Shown here: positions 16,645 through 25,195 of the stretch, one piece after another | Layout: every line of letters starts with the position of its first letter | How positions within the stretch are numbered: position 1 is the first letter of the stretch | Source of the DNA: Stenotrophomonas sp. PS02298 | GTDB taxonomy: Bacteria; Pseudomonadota; Gammaproteobacteria; Xanthomonadales; Xanthomonadaceae | Assembly (NCBI RefSeq): GCF_029959445.1 | Contig: NZ_JASCOR010000004.1 | Coordinates: forward strand, 1 to 64,000 | Direction: 5' to 3' | Length of the DNA stretch: 64,000 nucleotides | The notes under the pieces: generated by a model | The model's database searches: none | What the model was told of the DNA's origin: nothing | The model's input: only the letters and a program-made list of their open reading frames with translations | Translations under genes and position numbers: made by a program

Positions 16645-17280
16645 TTACAGGATCTGCGCGGTCACCGAGACGAAGTGGCAGACGCTGCCAGCGATGACGA
16701 ACAGGTGCCAGATCGCATGCGAATAGGGTAATTGCTCGCGGTGATAGAACACGGTGCCCAGGGTGTAGAACACGCCGCCGCCGAACAGCCAGCTCAAGGT
16801 CCAGCCATCCAGCGAGGCCCACATGGGCTTGATCGCGACGATGACCAGCCAGCCCATCGCGATATAGATCGCGGTGGAGAGCTTCTTGAAGCGGCCGGTG
16901 TAGAACAGCTTGAAGATGACGCCGAAGACGGCCAGCGCCCAGATCGCGGAGAACAGTCCCCAGCCCCAGGGGCCGCGCAGGCCGATCAGGGTGAATGGCG
17001 TATAGGTGCCGGCGATCAGGATGTAGATCGCGCAGTGGTCGAAGATCTTCAGCCGACCCTTGGCCACCGGGTGCTGGATGGCGTGGTACAGGGTGGAGGC
17101 GGTGTACAGCAGCAACAGTGCGACGCCAAAGACAATCGCGCTGGCCAGCTGCCAGCCATCGCCATAGATCGCGGCGAGGGTGATGAGTACAGCGCCGCCA
17201 GCCAATGCGCTGACTGCGCCCAGACCGTGGGTGAGGGCGCTGGCGACTTCTTCGCGGATCGATGCAACGGTTGCGGTCAT
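16645..17280 (-). CDS. Hemolysin III / PAQR-family membrane protein
   Basis: Protein of 211 aa with seven hydrophobic segments. The family metal-ligand positions are visible: LLLYTASTLYHAIQHP in TM2 and SHAIWHLFVIAGSVCHF in TM7. This is the YqfA/TrhA group, linked with membrane energetics or hemolysis in various bacteria; the name hemolysin is historical. The ATG at 17280 was used rather than a TTG two codons earlier. No clear ribosome binding site is visible. It follows prfC on the same strand with an 84-base gap holding a GC-rich hairpin. Confidence 0.88.
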   Translation of the reverse strand: MTATVASIREEVASALTHGLGAVSALAGGAVLITLAAIYGDGWQLASAIVFGVALLLLYTASTLYHAIQHPVAKGRLKIFDHCAIYILIAGTYTPFTLIGLRGPWGWGLFSAIWALAVFGVIFKLFYTGRFKKLSTAIYIAMGWLVIVAIKPMWASLDGWTLSWLFGGGVFYTLGTVFYHREQLPYSHAIWHLFVIAGSVCHFVSVTAQIL

Positions 17281-17335
17281 GGGCAATGAGGGCGTGGGCT
17301 GGGGGGAGGCCCGGTGCCCGCTATCATCACCCCGA

Positions 17336-17357
17336 ACGGCGGCGTGTGCACGCCGCC
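17336..17357 (-). other. GC-rich hairpin between prfC and hlyIII
   Basis: Self-complementary sequence built on GGCGGCGTG/CACGCCGCC just after the prfC stop. There is no T run, so it is only a weak candidate for a terminator or an mRNA-stabilising hairpin. Confidence 0.4.
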
Positions 17358-17364
17358 ATCGGAC

Positions 17365-18969
17365 TTAGGCGACCGAAACCGTGTGCGCGGCCTCACGAGT
17401 GGCGGAGAAACGCACGTCAGGTGCGCGTTCCTGGGCCAATTGCAGGTTGACACGGGTCGGTGCCAGATAGACCAGGTGCCCGGCCGCATCGATGCTGAGG
17501 TTGCTGGCGTTCTTCTCGCGGAACTCTTCCAGCTTCTTCGCATTGCTGCAGCTGATCCAGCGTGCGGTATTGACCGAGACCGGCTCGAACACCGCTTCCA
17601 CGCCGTACTCGTCCTTCAGCCGGTAAGCGGCCACGTCGAACTGCAGTACACCGACCGCGCCGAGGATGAGGTCGTTGCTCATCAGTGGGCGGAAGAACTG
17701 GGTGGCACCTTCCTCGGACAGCTGGGCCAGGCCCTTCTGCAGCTGCTTGAGCTTGAGCGGATCCTTCAAGCGTGCGCGGCGGAACAGTTCCGGGGCGAAG
17801 TTGGGGATGCCGGTGAAGGTCACCGCTTCGCCTTCGGTGAAGGTGTCACCGATGGAGATGGTGCCGTGGTTGTGGATGCCGATCACATCGCCCGGCCAAG
17901 CTTCGGCGGCGATCTCGCGGTCGCTGGCCATGAAGGTCAGCGCGTTGGCCAGCTTCATCTCCTTGCCGGTGCGCACATGGAAGGTCTTCATGCCGGCGGT
18001 GAACTTGCCCGAGCACACGCGCATGAAGGCCACGCGGTCGCGGTGCTGCGGGTCCATGTTGGCCTGGATCTTGAACACGAAGCCGGTCAGCTTGTCTTCC
18101 TGCGGGGCGATGTCGCGGCCGGTGGTGGCGCGGGTCTGCGGTGCCGGTGCGTGCTCGACGAAGAAGTCCAGCAACGGCTGCACGCCGAAGTTGTTGACGC
18201 CCGAGCCGAAGAAGACCGGCGTCTGCTTGCCGGCCAGGTAGGCTTCGACGTCGAACGGGTGGCTGGCGCCCTGCACCAGTTCCAGTTCGTCGCGCAGGTC
18301 GGCCAGCATCTTCTCGCCGATCTTCTCGGCCAGGCCGGGGGAGTCCAGCGAGGGGAAGATGGTCGAGTCCTGGCGGGTGAAGTTGCGGCCCTGTTCGTAC
18401 AGATGCACCTCGCCGGTCAGCAGGTGCACCACGCCCTTCAGGCGCTGGCCCATGCCGATCGGCCAGGTCACCGGCGCGCATTGGATGCCGAGCACGGTTT
18501 CCACTTCGTCCAGCAGCTCGATCGGGTCCTTGCCCTCGCGGTCGAGCTTGTTGATGAAGGTCATGATCGGGGTGTCGCGCAGGCGGCAGACTTCCATCAG
18601 CTTGATGGTGCGTTCTTCCACGCCCTTGGCCACGTCGATCACCATCAGCGCCGAGTCCACCGCGGTGAGCACGCGGTAGGTGTCCTCGCCGAAGTCGGCG
18701 TGGCCGGGGGTGTCGAGCAGGTTGACGATCTTGCCTTCGTACGGGAACTGCATCACCGACGAGGTGACCGAGATGCCGCGTTCCTTTTCCAGCGCCATCC
18801 AGTCCGAGGTGGCGTGGCGCGCGGCCTTGCGGCCCTTGACCGAGCCGGCCATCTGGATCGCGCCCCCGAACAGCAACAGCTTTTCGGTCAGCGTGGTCTT
18901 GCCGGCGTCAGGATGGGAAATGATGGCGAAGGTGCGGCGGCGCGCGGCTTCGGTGGCGACTTCGGACAT
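17365..18969 (-). CDS. prfC: Peptide chain release factor 3
   Basis: Protein of 534 aa (usual length about 528). RF3 is a GTPase that recycles RF1 and RF2 from the ribosome. GTPase motifs are G1 [14 protein letters not shown]3 [14 protein letters not shown] and G4 NKLDRE, followed by domain II and the RF3 C-terminal domain. The gene stands between an ABC permease gene and hlyIII on the same strand and has its own -10 box. Confidence 0.97.
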   Translation of the reverse strand: MSEVATEAARRRTFAIISHPDAGKTTLTEKLLLFGGAIQMAGSVKGRKAARHATSDWMALEKERGISVTSSVMQFPYEGKIVNLLDTPGHADFGEDTYRVLTAVDSALMVIDVAKGVEERTIKLMEVCRLRDTPIMTFINKLDREGKDPIELLDEVETVLGIQCAPVTWPIGMGQRLKGVVHLLTGEVHLYEQGRNFTRQDSTIFPSLDSPGLAEKIGEKMLADLRDELELVQGASHPFDVEAYLAGKQTPVFFGSGVNNFGVQPLLDFFVEHAPAPQTRATTGRDIAPQEDKLTGFVFKIQANMDPQHRDRVAFMRVCSGKFTAGMKTFHVRTGKEMKLANALTFMASDREIAAEAWPGDVIGIHNHGTISIGDTFTEGEAVTFTGIPNFAPELFRRARLKDPLKLKQLQKGLAQLSEEGATQFFRPLMSNDLILGAVGVLQFDVAAYRLKDEYGVEAVFEPVSVNTARWISCSNAKKLEEFREKNASNLSIDAAGHLVYLAPTRVNLQLAQERAPDVRFSATREAAHTVSVA

Positions 18970-19014
18970 GGCAGGGGCGCCCGCCCGGGCGCATCAGATA
19001 CGAATGAACCGGCG

Positions 19015-19020
19015 ATTATA
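19015..19020 (-). promoter_or_regulatory. -10 box of probable prfC promoter
   Basis: A perfect TATAAT on the minus strand, 46 bases before the prfC ATG. No convincing -35 hexamer is seen at the right distance because a GC-rich hairpin occupies that region, so the promoter may need an activator or be weak. Confidence 0.5.
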
Positions 19021-19028
19021 CCTGTCCG

Positions 19029-19058
19029 CCGCCCACGGCTGCGGGACGCCGTGGGCGG
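19029..19058 (-). terminator. Strong hairpin after the ABC permease gene
   Basis: Perfect 11-bp stem CCGCCCACGGC / GCCGTGGGCGG with an 8-base loop, seven bases after the permease stop. No T run follows, so termination strength is uncertain; it lies directly upstream of the prfC -10 box. Confidence 0.5.
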
Positions 19059-19064
19059 ATCGGT

Positions 19065-20435
19065 TCAGTTCTGCAGCCAGGGGTGGGGGCGGCTACTCAG
19101 CCAACGGATGGCGAGGGCGGAGGCCAGTGCTCCTCCCAGCATTGCGATTGACCATGCAGACAGCAGCCAGGCTGGCGCCGGTCGTGGCAGAGCGGTCGCC
19201 ACCAGTGCGACCGGAAGCACCACCATCAGGGCGATCTGCAGGGCGCGACCGAGGCGACCCTGCAGGGCGAACAAGCTGGTCGCATGCAGCCAGAGCAACG
19301 CGCTGGTGCAACTCCAGAGCAGTACCAGTGCATAGTTCCTGCCGGCTCCAAGCAATGCAGCGGTAGCTGCCAGCACCAAGATCGCCGGGGCTGCACGCAG
19401 CAGCATCTGTCGGCCCAACTGGTTGGCCAAGGCCTTGGCCGGGCGTCGTGGAAGGCCTGGCAGCAGGGCCGGCTCGTGCAGGCCCTGTGCGGGGCGGCGC
19501 ACCAGCGTATGCAGTCGCATCATCGGCGGAAACGCGACGACCACCACCAGAAGCGGAATGAACAGCAGTGCCGTGCTGGCGACATCCTGTTTGTTCATCA
19601 GCAGCCACAGTATTGCGACACCGAGGATGGGCAGTTGGCCGCGCAGCCAGCTTCGGGCGGTGGGGCGGCCGAAGCCAGGGCCAAGCGCGATCGAAAGCGC
19701 CTGGTCGGTGTGGCGGCGCAGCTCATGGCCGACCGGCGTGCCTTCGCCGAACAGAGCCTGTGCCGAGGTGTCGTCGCTGCGGCTCAGGCGGTCCTGGCTC
19801 AACAACTGTGCGATCGAGGTAGTCCATTGCGTGCTTGCGGGTTGCTTTCGCATCCCCCAGCAGAAAGCGGCGACAGCCAGCAGCAGCAAGGTAGCGGTAG
19901 CAGTGAGGCTTAACAGCGGGGTGTTGCTGATCGTGCTCCACGCGTTATCGGTATGCTCCAACAGCCAATCCAGGGCGTAGCCCAGCGGCAGCAATACCCA
20001 GACGATCCAGGGCGGCATGGACACCCAGGCCAGGCCCAGCAGCAGAGCGTTGAGCAGTACAAGCAGGTTGAGCGCTACATGCGTGTCGCCAACCGCGGCC
20101 ATCAGTCCCGTCGGGACCAGTACACCCAGCAACAGGGCCATCGCAACCTGTCGAAATGCCTGTTGCGCAATATTGGGCAATCGCAGCCGGGATGCCAGCA
20201 GGGTCGTGCCGATCAGGCGACCACCGCCCAGCATTGCCCAGAACAGTACTGTGCATGCGCACAGCGCCAGGTGCAGCGGAAATGCCTTGGACAAGCCGCT
20301 GCCAAGCAGCGGTAGCGCCAGTGCCAGCAGCCAGCCAAGGCCGAGCAGCAGGTTGGTCCAGCTGGCGGAGGCCAGCACCGTGCGGAGCGTCGTCCACGGC
20401 CGTGCCGCCGGAGTGGTCTGCAGGGTGGCGTTCAT
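19065..20435 (-). CDS. Integral membrane subunit of a GntR-linked ABC system
   Basis: Protein of 456 aa with about ten to twelve hydrophobic segments (for example LLLGLGWLLALALPLLGSGL and LLLLAVAAFCWGM) separated by a mid-protein cytoplasmic loop (residues about 210-270). No close family was recognised by sequence alone. Its start overlaps the ABC ATPase gene by four bases, so it is almost certainly the membrane partner of that ATPase. The substrate is unknown; YtrA-type GntR/ABC operons often respond to cell-wall stress or control membrane proteins. Confidence 0.8.
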   Translation of the reverse strand: MNATLQTTPAARPWTTLRTVLASASWTNLLLGLGWLLALALPLLGSGLSKAFPLHLALCACTVLFWAMLGGGRLIGTTLLASRLRLPNIAQQAFRQVAMALLLGVLVPTGLMAAVGDTHVALNLLVLLNALLLGLAWVSMPPWIVWVLLPLGYALDWLLEHTDNAWSTISNTPLLSLTATATLLLLAVAAFCWGMRKQPASTQWTTSIAQLLSQDRLSRSDDTSAQALFGEGTPVGHELRRHTDQALSIALGPGFGRPTARSWLRGQLPILGVAILWLLMNKQDVASTALLFIPLLVVVVAFPPMMRLHTLVRRPAQGLHEPALLPGLPRRPAKALANQLGRQMLLRAAPAILVLAATAALLGAGRNYALVLLWSCTSALLWLHATSLFALQGRLGRALQIALMVVLPVALVATALPRPAPAWLLSAWSIAMLGGALASALAIRWLSSRPHPWLQN

Positions 20436-21334
20436 TCGGCGATCTCGATGAACAGATCTTCAAGCCCCATGCGGTCCACGCGCAGTCCGTCTATCAGCAG
20501 AAGCTCACCTGGCAGGTTCTGCTTGTCGATCAGCAGGCTGAGTGTGCCGTCGTTGAGCTGGCGGCGCAGCAGTTCGCCCGGCAGGCACTGCGGCAGGCTC
20601 TCAGCCACGACGGCCGGCAACAGCAGGCGGACGATCCGCTCCTTCAATTCGTCCAATGGCTGGTTGAGCATGATCCCGCCACGGTGAAGCAGCGCGACAT
20701 GGGAGGCGACGCGTTCCAGGTCGCTGATGATGTGGCTGGAAAACAGCACCGTGGCTTCGTTGTCGATGGCCTGCTCGATGATGTCGCGCATCAACTCCCG
20801 GCGTGCGATGGGGTCCAGCGCGGATGCGGGTTCATCGAGCACCAGCAATGCAGGGCGCGGAGCTAGTGCCCGGATCAGCGCCAGGCGCTGGGCCTGGCCC
20901 GGCGACAATTTCGCGATGCTGCGGTCGGGATCCAGTTCCCATCGCTTGAGCAGCGTATTGGCGTAACTGCGGTCCCAACTGGGATACAACTGGCCCAGGT
21001 ACGCGAACAGTTGCCCAATCTTCATCCACGCGAACGATTGCGGCTGCTGCGGGACATAGGCAACGCGCATTTTTCGTGCATCGTCCATGTCGAGTGCCGG
21101 GGCACCCATCACCATTGCCTGGCCCGATTGCGGTTGCAGCAAACCGAGCATGCAGCCGATCAGGCTGCTTTTACCAGCGCCGTTGCGGCCGATCAGGCCC
21201 AGTACCTGTCCGCGGGGCAATTGCAGGCTGACATCGCGTAATACCGCATGCTTGCCATAGCGCAGCTGCAGCGCGTGTGCTTGCAGCGGCATGCTCAGAT
21301 CAAGTGCGGCGGCGGGTAGGGTCATTGCGTTCAT
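20432..21334 (-). CDS. ABC transporter ATP-binding protein
   Basis: Protein of 300 aa. Walker A GRNGAGKSS, Q-loop region around YVPQQPQSF, signature LSPGQAQR, Walker B LLVLDEP, and the His switch in LFSSHIISDLERV are all present, so the ATPase should be active. A C-terminal extension of about 70 aa after the nucleotide-binding domain is common in YtrB/YhcG-type ATPases. It overlaps the gntR gene by four bases upstream and the permease gene by four bases downstream: a tightly coupled three-gene operon. Confidence 0.95.
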   Translation of the reverse strand: MNAMTLPAAALDLSMPLQAHALQLRYGKHAVLRDVSLQLPRGQVLGLIGRNGAGKSSLIGCMLGLLQPQSGQAMVMGAPALDMDDARKMRVAYVPQQPQSFAWMKIGQLFAYLGQLYPSWDRSYANTLLKRWELDPDRSIAKLSPGQAQRLALIRALAPRPALLVLDEPASALDPIARRELMRDIIEQAIDNEATVLFSSHIISDLERVASHVALLHRGGIMLNQPLDELKERIVRLLLPAVVAESLPQCLPGELLRRQLNDGTLSLLIDKQNLPGELLLIDGLRVDRMGLEDLFIEIAE

Positions 21335-21723
21335 GTCGATTCCTTTTCGAGCAGTTGCTGCAGCCGCGCCAGGACGCGGTCGGTGGGGAGTTCCAGTTGC
21401 ATGCAGTGGCGGGCCAGTTCCTGCAGCAGGGGGTCGGCCTGCAGCAGGCGCTGGTCGAGGCTGTCGCCACCAGAACGCCGACTGGCGACCGCCATACCCT
21501 TGCCGCGCAGTCGTTCCAGCAATCCTTCGGTTTCCAATTGGCTGTAGGCGCGGGACACCGTCATGGGGTTGATTGCATGCGCAGATGCCACTTCACGTAC
21601 GGAAGGCAGCAGGGTTCCTGCCGGCAGTTGCCCGGCGCTGATCATTCGTCGCAGCTGTTCGGCGATCTGCCGGTAGATCGGCTCGGCCGCTTGCGGGGCT
21701 ATGTGCAGTGCTTTTGCGTCCAT
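21331..21723 (-). CDS. GntR-family regulator, YtrA subfamily
   Basis: Protein of 130 aa, the short YtrA form: an N-terminal winged helix (EPIYRQIAEQLRRMISAGQL, LPSVREVASAHAINPMTVSR, YSQLETEGLLERLRGKGMAV) and only about 50 residues after it, too few for a classical GntR ligand domain. It heads the ABC operon and most probably represses it. The ATG at 21723 has no ribosome binding site; its promoter puts the transcription start next to the ATG, so translation may be leaderless. An alternative TTG lies three codons upstream. Confidence 0.92.
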   Translation of the reverse strand: MDAKALHIAPQAAEPIYRQIAEQLRRMISAGQLPAGTLLPSVREVASAHAINPMTVSRAYSQLETEGLLERLRGKGMAVASRRSGGDSLDQRLLQADPLLQELARHCMQLELPTDRVLARLQQLLEKEST

Positions 21724-21745
21724 GTGTATCAATACATCAATACAC
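21724..21745. promoter_or_regulatory. Palindromic operator of the GntR-ABC operon
   Basis: GTGTAT and ATACAC arms with ten bases between; the interior repeats ATCAATAC. It abuts the gntR ATG and covers the -10 box. YtrA-type regulators are known to bind GT/AC-ended, AT-rich palindromes, so autorepression is a reasonable inference. Confidence 0.65.
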
Positions 21746-21759
21746 TAGGTATTTGTCAA
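21731..21759 (-). promoter_or_regulatory. Promoter of the GntR-ABC operon (probably leaderless)
   Basis: Minus strand: -35 TTGACA (21754-21759, perfect), 17-base spacer, -10 TGTATT (21731-21736, 4/6). The predicted transcription start is at about 21724, adjoining the start codon at 21723. Confidence 0.6.
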
Positions 21760-21798
21760 GCCTTTCCTGTCTGCCGTGCCACCCAGGGGCTCAATAGT

Positions 21799-22611
21799 TC
21801 AGGGAATTTGACGGGGAAATTTCAGCTCGCCGCGGGCGCTGCCCATTCGGAACGGGATTGAGCGTAGCGCCAGCCCGGTATTAACCTGCACCACGAAATG
21901 CAGGTGCGGGCCGCTGCTGTGACCGGTGTTTCCGGACAACGCGATGCCTTGTCCGGCGGCCACGGCTTGGCCTGGGCGGACGCTGGCGCTGCCTGCCTGC
22001 AGGTGCGCATACAGCGCCATGCTGCCGTCGCTGTGCAGGATGCGCAGCAGGCTGCCTTGCTCGCGGCTATCGACGACCTGCATCACCTGGCCGGCGCGGG
22101 CGGCCAATACCGGTGTGCCCTCAGGTAGCGGGAAATCCACGGCATACAGATTCTGTGCATCGGTATGGCTGTAGTGGCCGGCGAACGCCTGGCTGACCCG
22201 AATGCTGGCGCTCTGCAGCGGCAATAGATAGAGATGATCCTGCGGCTGTGCTGCCGGGTCGCCAGGAAACGCGTCCAGGGCCAAGCGCAGTGGATTGCCA
22301 TCATCTTCTGCCAGCCACAACAGGCTGCGTTTCTCTCCTGCGGCCAGCACGGTGGCGGCAGGTGCCCGGCTATCGCCCTGCAGGCGGACCTGCACAGGTC
22401 CAGCGGTCAGGTTGCTGACCACGGCGCTGCGTCCGCCTGCACGTGCCTGCAACTGCAGGCTGGCGAAGGCGTCCGAGCTGGACGCCGCTACGGCAGGTGC
22501 CGATGCAGTGGGGAGTCCCCAGGCTTCACGCCAGCGACTGCTTGGACTTGCTTCGGCGCCGCTGGCGCATAGCAGTGCCAGCGACAGCAGTACAGGAATG
22601 GTGCGGGGCAC
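21799..22611 (-). CDS. Exported M23-family peptidase
   Basis: Protein of 270 aa. It starts with a signal peptide (VPRTIPVLLSLALLCASGAEAS, initiated at GTG 22611 with AAGGA nine bases upstream; a longer ATG start at 22674 would bury the signal peptide). The C-terminal peptidase domain carries the zinc motif HTDAQNLYAVDF (H...D) and GPHLHF (HxH). M23 enzymes cut peptide cross-links of peptidoglycan, in the periplasm here; alternatively it may act as an activator. An N-terminal domain of about 120 aa of unknown fold precedes it. It is divergent from the met operon. Confidence 0.88.
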   Translation of the reverse strand: MPRTIPVLLSLALLCASGAEASPSSRWREAWGLPTASAPAVAASSSDAFASLQLQARAGGRSAVVSNLTAGPVQVRLQGDSRAPAATVLAAGEKRSLLWLAEDDGNPLRLALDAFPGDPAAQPQDHLYLLPLQSASIRVSQAFAGHYSHTDAQNLYAVDFPLPEGTPVLAARAGQVMQVVDSREQGSLLRILHSDGSMALYAHLQAGSASVRPGQAVAAGQGIALSGNTGHSSGPHLHFVVQVNTGLALRSIPFRMGSARGELKFPRQIP

Positions 22612-22695
22612 AGTGTGGTGTCCTTGGGGCAGTGCCTGATTGTGCCTGTTTGGTTGCCCTGGAAACTTATTCATCTCTTTATGCGAATAAAGCGA

Positions 22696-22724
22696 TTGAC
22701 AGGCGGAAGAGGGGCTGGCAATGT
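22696..22724 (+). promoter_or_regulatory. Promoter of the met operon
   Basis: Perfect -35 TTGACA at 22696-22701; 17 bases later the -10 region reads CAATGT, which is poor. The start would fall just before the riboswitch aptamer, as expected. Confidence 0.4.
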
Positions 22725-22730
22725 AGCGTC

Positions 22731-22846
22731 ACCATCGAGACCGGCAGAGGGACAGGCCCTTTGAAGCCGGGGCAACCAGCGGACGCGCAAGCGGCTGCGT
22801 TTGGTGCCAAATCCTGCGGTGACCTCCGTGTCCGCCGAAAGATGGT
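22731..22846 (+). ncRNA. SAM-I riboswitch (S-box leader) of metX-metB-hom
   Basis: The conserved SAM-I core is readable: GAGGGACAGGCCCTTTGAAG, then CGGGGCAACC, then GGTGCCAAATCCTGC, then CGAAAGATGG. Helix P1 is formed by ACCATC (22731-22736) with GATGGT (22841-22846). The aptamer binds S-adenosylmethionine and shuts down downstream genes. The following region holds two hairpins (CCGTAC/GTACGG around 22852-22868 and CGAGCT/AGCTCG around 22875-22893) but no T run, so control is more likely at translation than by a classical terminator. Confidence 0.92.
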
Positions 22847-22919
22847 TCGTTCCGTACCTTGCGTACGGCGAACACGAGCTCCGCGAAAGCTCGATGGCCG
22901 CTCCTTATCGGATACCGCC

Positions 22920-23948
22920 ATGAGTTTCGCCACCGCTACCGCAGCTCCGCTTTTTCCTGTTGCTTCCCTCGACCGTATTGATGACGGCGTGTCTGCCGTG
23001 CGCGGTGAGATCGAGCTGCAGCTGCGCATGTGTCACGCAGGCCAGCGTGCGCTGCGCCTGCGCTATGAGCTGGTGGGCGCTGCCAACGCACCGGTGGTAT
23101 TGGTGGCGGGCGGTATTTCCGCACACCGTCATCTCGCTGCGAATGCAGGCTATGCCGAAAAAGGCTGGGCAGAGGGCCTGGTCGGCGCTGGTCGCGCACT
23201 GGATCCGGCGTATCGTCGCTTGCTTGGTTTTGATTTCCTCGGTGCCGACGGCGAGCTGGATGCTCCCATCGATACCGCTGATCAGGCCGATGCCATCGCC
23301 GCCTTGCTGGACGCACTGCGCATCGAACAGTTGCACGGCTTCGTCGGCTATTCCTACGGCGCCTTGGTTGGCCTGCAACTGGCGATTCGCCATCCGCGCC
23401 GCCTGCACAAGCTGATCGCGGTCAGCGGTGCGCATCGTCCGCATCCATATGCATCCGCGTGGCGCGCGCTGCAGCGGCGCGCAGTCGCCCTCGGCCAACT
23501 GCAATGTGCGGAGAGCCATGGCCTGGCGCTGGCGCGCCAGTTCGCCATGCTCAGCTACCGCACCCCGGAAGAATTTGGTGAGCGCTTCGATGCGCCACCG
23601 GAAGTCGTCAATGGCCGTGTGCGTGTCGCCGCCGAGGATTACCTCGACGCAGCGGGCGCGCAGTACGTCGCCCGTACCCGGGTCAACGCCTACCTGCGTC
23701 TGTCCGAATCCATCGATCTGCACCGGGTTGATCCGGCTGCCGTCAGCGTGCCGACCCTGGTGGTCGCGGTTGAAGGTGACCGGCTGGTGCCGCTGTCGGA
23801 CCTGGTCGCGCTGGTCGAAGGCCTGGGCCAGCGCGGCAGCCTGCGCGTGCTGCGCTCGCCTTATGGCCACGACGCCTTCCTCAAAGAAACCGATCGCATC
23901 GACGCGATCCTCGCCACTGCCCTACGCCTGCCCGGAGAAACCGCATGA
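22920..23948 (+). CDS. metX: MetX-like homoserine O-acyltransferase
   Basis: Protein of 342 aa with an alpha/beta hydrolase fold. The nucleophile elbow is GYSYGA (Ser145), the catalytic Asp lies in VAVEGDRLVP and His in YGHDAFLKE; the GHDAFL ending is typical of MetX. It activates homoserine by O-acylation for methionine synthesis. Whether acetyl-CoA or succinyl-CoA is the donor cannot be read with confidence, since MetX proteins include both types. The ATG at 22920 is the first after the S-box leader. It overlaps metB by four bases. SAM repression fits its role at the entry of the pathway. Confidence 0.88.
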   Translation: MSFATATAAPLFPVASLDRIDDGVSAVRGEIELQLRMCHAGQRALRLRYELVGAANAPVVLVAGGISAHRHLAANAGYAEKGWAEGLVGAGRALDPAYRRLLGFDFLGADGELDAPIDTADQADAIAALLDALRIEQLHGFVGYSYGALVGLQLAIRHPRRLHKLIAVSGAHRPHPYASAWRALQRRAVALGQLQCAESHGLALARQFAMLSYRTPEEFGERFDAPPEVVNGRVRVAAEDYLDAAGAQYVARTRVNAYLRLSESIDLHRVDPAAVSVPTLVVAVEGDRLVPLSDLVALVEGLGQRGSLRVLRSPYGHDAFLKETDRIDAILATALRLPGETA

Positions 23949-25195
23949 GCCTGTCCCACACTTCCGATATCTCCTGTAGCCGTGCCACGTCGGCAGTGCG
24001 TGCGGGCATCGACCGCGATACCGCCTATGGTGCGGTGACGCCGCCGATCGTGCTGTCGTCCAACTTCAGCTTCGATGGCTTCGGCAACAAGCGCCAGTAC
24101 GACTACACCCGCAGTGGCAACCCGACCCGCGACCTGCTGGGCGAAGCACTGGCCGAGCTGGAAGGTGGCGCCGGCGGGGTGATCACCGCCACCGGCATGG
24201 GCGCAATCAACCTGGTGTTGAACGCCCTGCTGGAGCCGGGCGAACGCCTAGTGGTGCCGCACGATGCCTACGGCGGCAGCTGGCGCCTGTTCAATGCGCT
24301 GGCCAAAAAGGGGCACTTCGAGCTGATCACCGCCGACCTGACCGATCCGCGCTCGCTGGCCGATGCGCTGGCGCAGTCGCCCAAGCTGGTGCTGATCGAA
24401 ACCCCGTCCAACCCGCTGTTGCGCATCACCGATCTGCGCTTCGTCATCGAGGCCGCACACAAGGCCGGTGCCAAGGTGGTGGTGGACAACACTTTCCTGT
24501 CGCCGGCCTTGCAGACGCCGATCGCCTTCGGTGCCGACGTGGTGCTGCATTCGACCACCAAGTACGTCAATGGCCACAGCGACGTGGTTGGCGGAGCGGT
24601 GATCGCACGCGATGCCGAGGTGCACCAGCAACTGGTGTGGTGGGCCAATGCGCTGGGCCTGACCGGTTCGCCGTTCGATGCCTTCCTGACGTTGCGCGGC
24701 CTGCGCACCCTCGATGCGCGCCTGCGCGTGCACCAGGAAAACACCAGTGCCGTGGTTGAACTGCTGGCGGCCAGCGATGCCGTTTCCAATGTGTACTACC
24801 CGGGCCTTGAGTCGCATCCGGGCCATGCTGTGGCGGCACGCCAGCAGAAGGGTTTCGGCGCGATGCTCTCGTTCGAGTTGGCCGCCTGCCAGGGCGACGA
24901 TCCGTATGCAGCGGTGCGTGCCTTCCTGGATGGCCTGAATTACTTCACCCTGGCCGAATCGCTGGGTGGCGTGGAAAGCCTGGTCGCGCATCCGGCGACC
25001 ATGACCCATGCCGCGATGAGCGCCGATGCGCGCGCGGCGGCCGGCATCAGCGAGTGCCTGCTGCGCCTGTCGGTCGGCATCGAGTCCAGCGAGGATCTGG
25101 TCGCCGACCTGCAGGCAGGTCTTGCGCGCGCTGCCAAGGTGATTGCCGATGCGCAGCTGGCCTCTGGCAACTGTAAAAAAACGGTGGATGCATGA
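23945..25195 (+). CDS. metB: Cystathionine gamma-synthase / O-acylhomoserine thiol-lyase type enzyme
   Basis: Protein of 416 aa of the Cys/Met PLP-dependent family. The PLP lysine is Lys206 in HSTTKYVNGHSD; YDYTRSGNPTRDLL and ETPSNPLLRITD are the other family motifs. It uses the acylhomoserine made by the upstream enzyme and cysteine (cystathionine route) or sulfide (direct route); the first is favoured by resemblance to MetB but not proven. Four-base overlaps with both neighbours indicate a coupled operon under the SAM riboswitch. Confidence 0.93.
   Translation: MSLSHTSDISCSRATSAVRAGIDRDTAYGAVTPPIVLSSNFSFDGFGNKRQYDYTRSGNPTRDLLGEALAELEGGAGGVITATGMGAINLVLNALLEPGERLVVPHDAYGGSWRLFNALAKKGHFELITADLTDPRSLADALAQSPKLVLIETPSNPLLRITDLRFVIEAAHKAGAKVVVDNTFLSPALQTPIAFGADVVLHSTTKYVNGHSDVVGGAVIARDAEVHQQLVWWANALGLTGSPFDAFLTLRGLRTLDARLRVHQENTSAVVELLAASDAVSNVYYPGLESHPGHAVAARQQKGFGAMLSFELAACQGDDPYAAVRAFLDGLNYFTLAESLGGVESLVAHPATMTHAAMSADARAAAGISECLLRLSVGIESSEDLVADLQAGLARAAKVIADAQLASGNCKKTVDA

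Noticed and set aside
22443-22919. Upstream extension of the metX reading frame
   Set aside because: The extension covers the riboswitch aptamer and its hairpins, which are untranslated leader; the enzyme domain begins at 22920.
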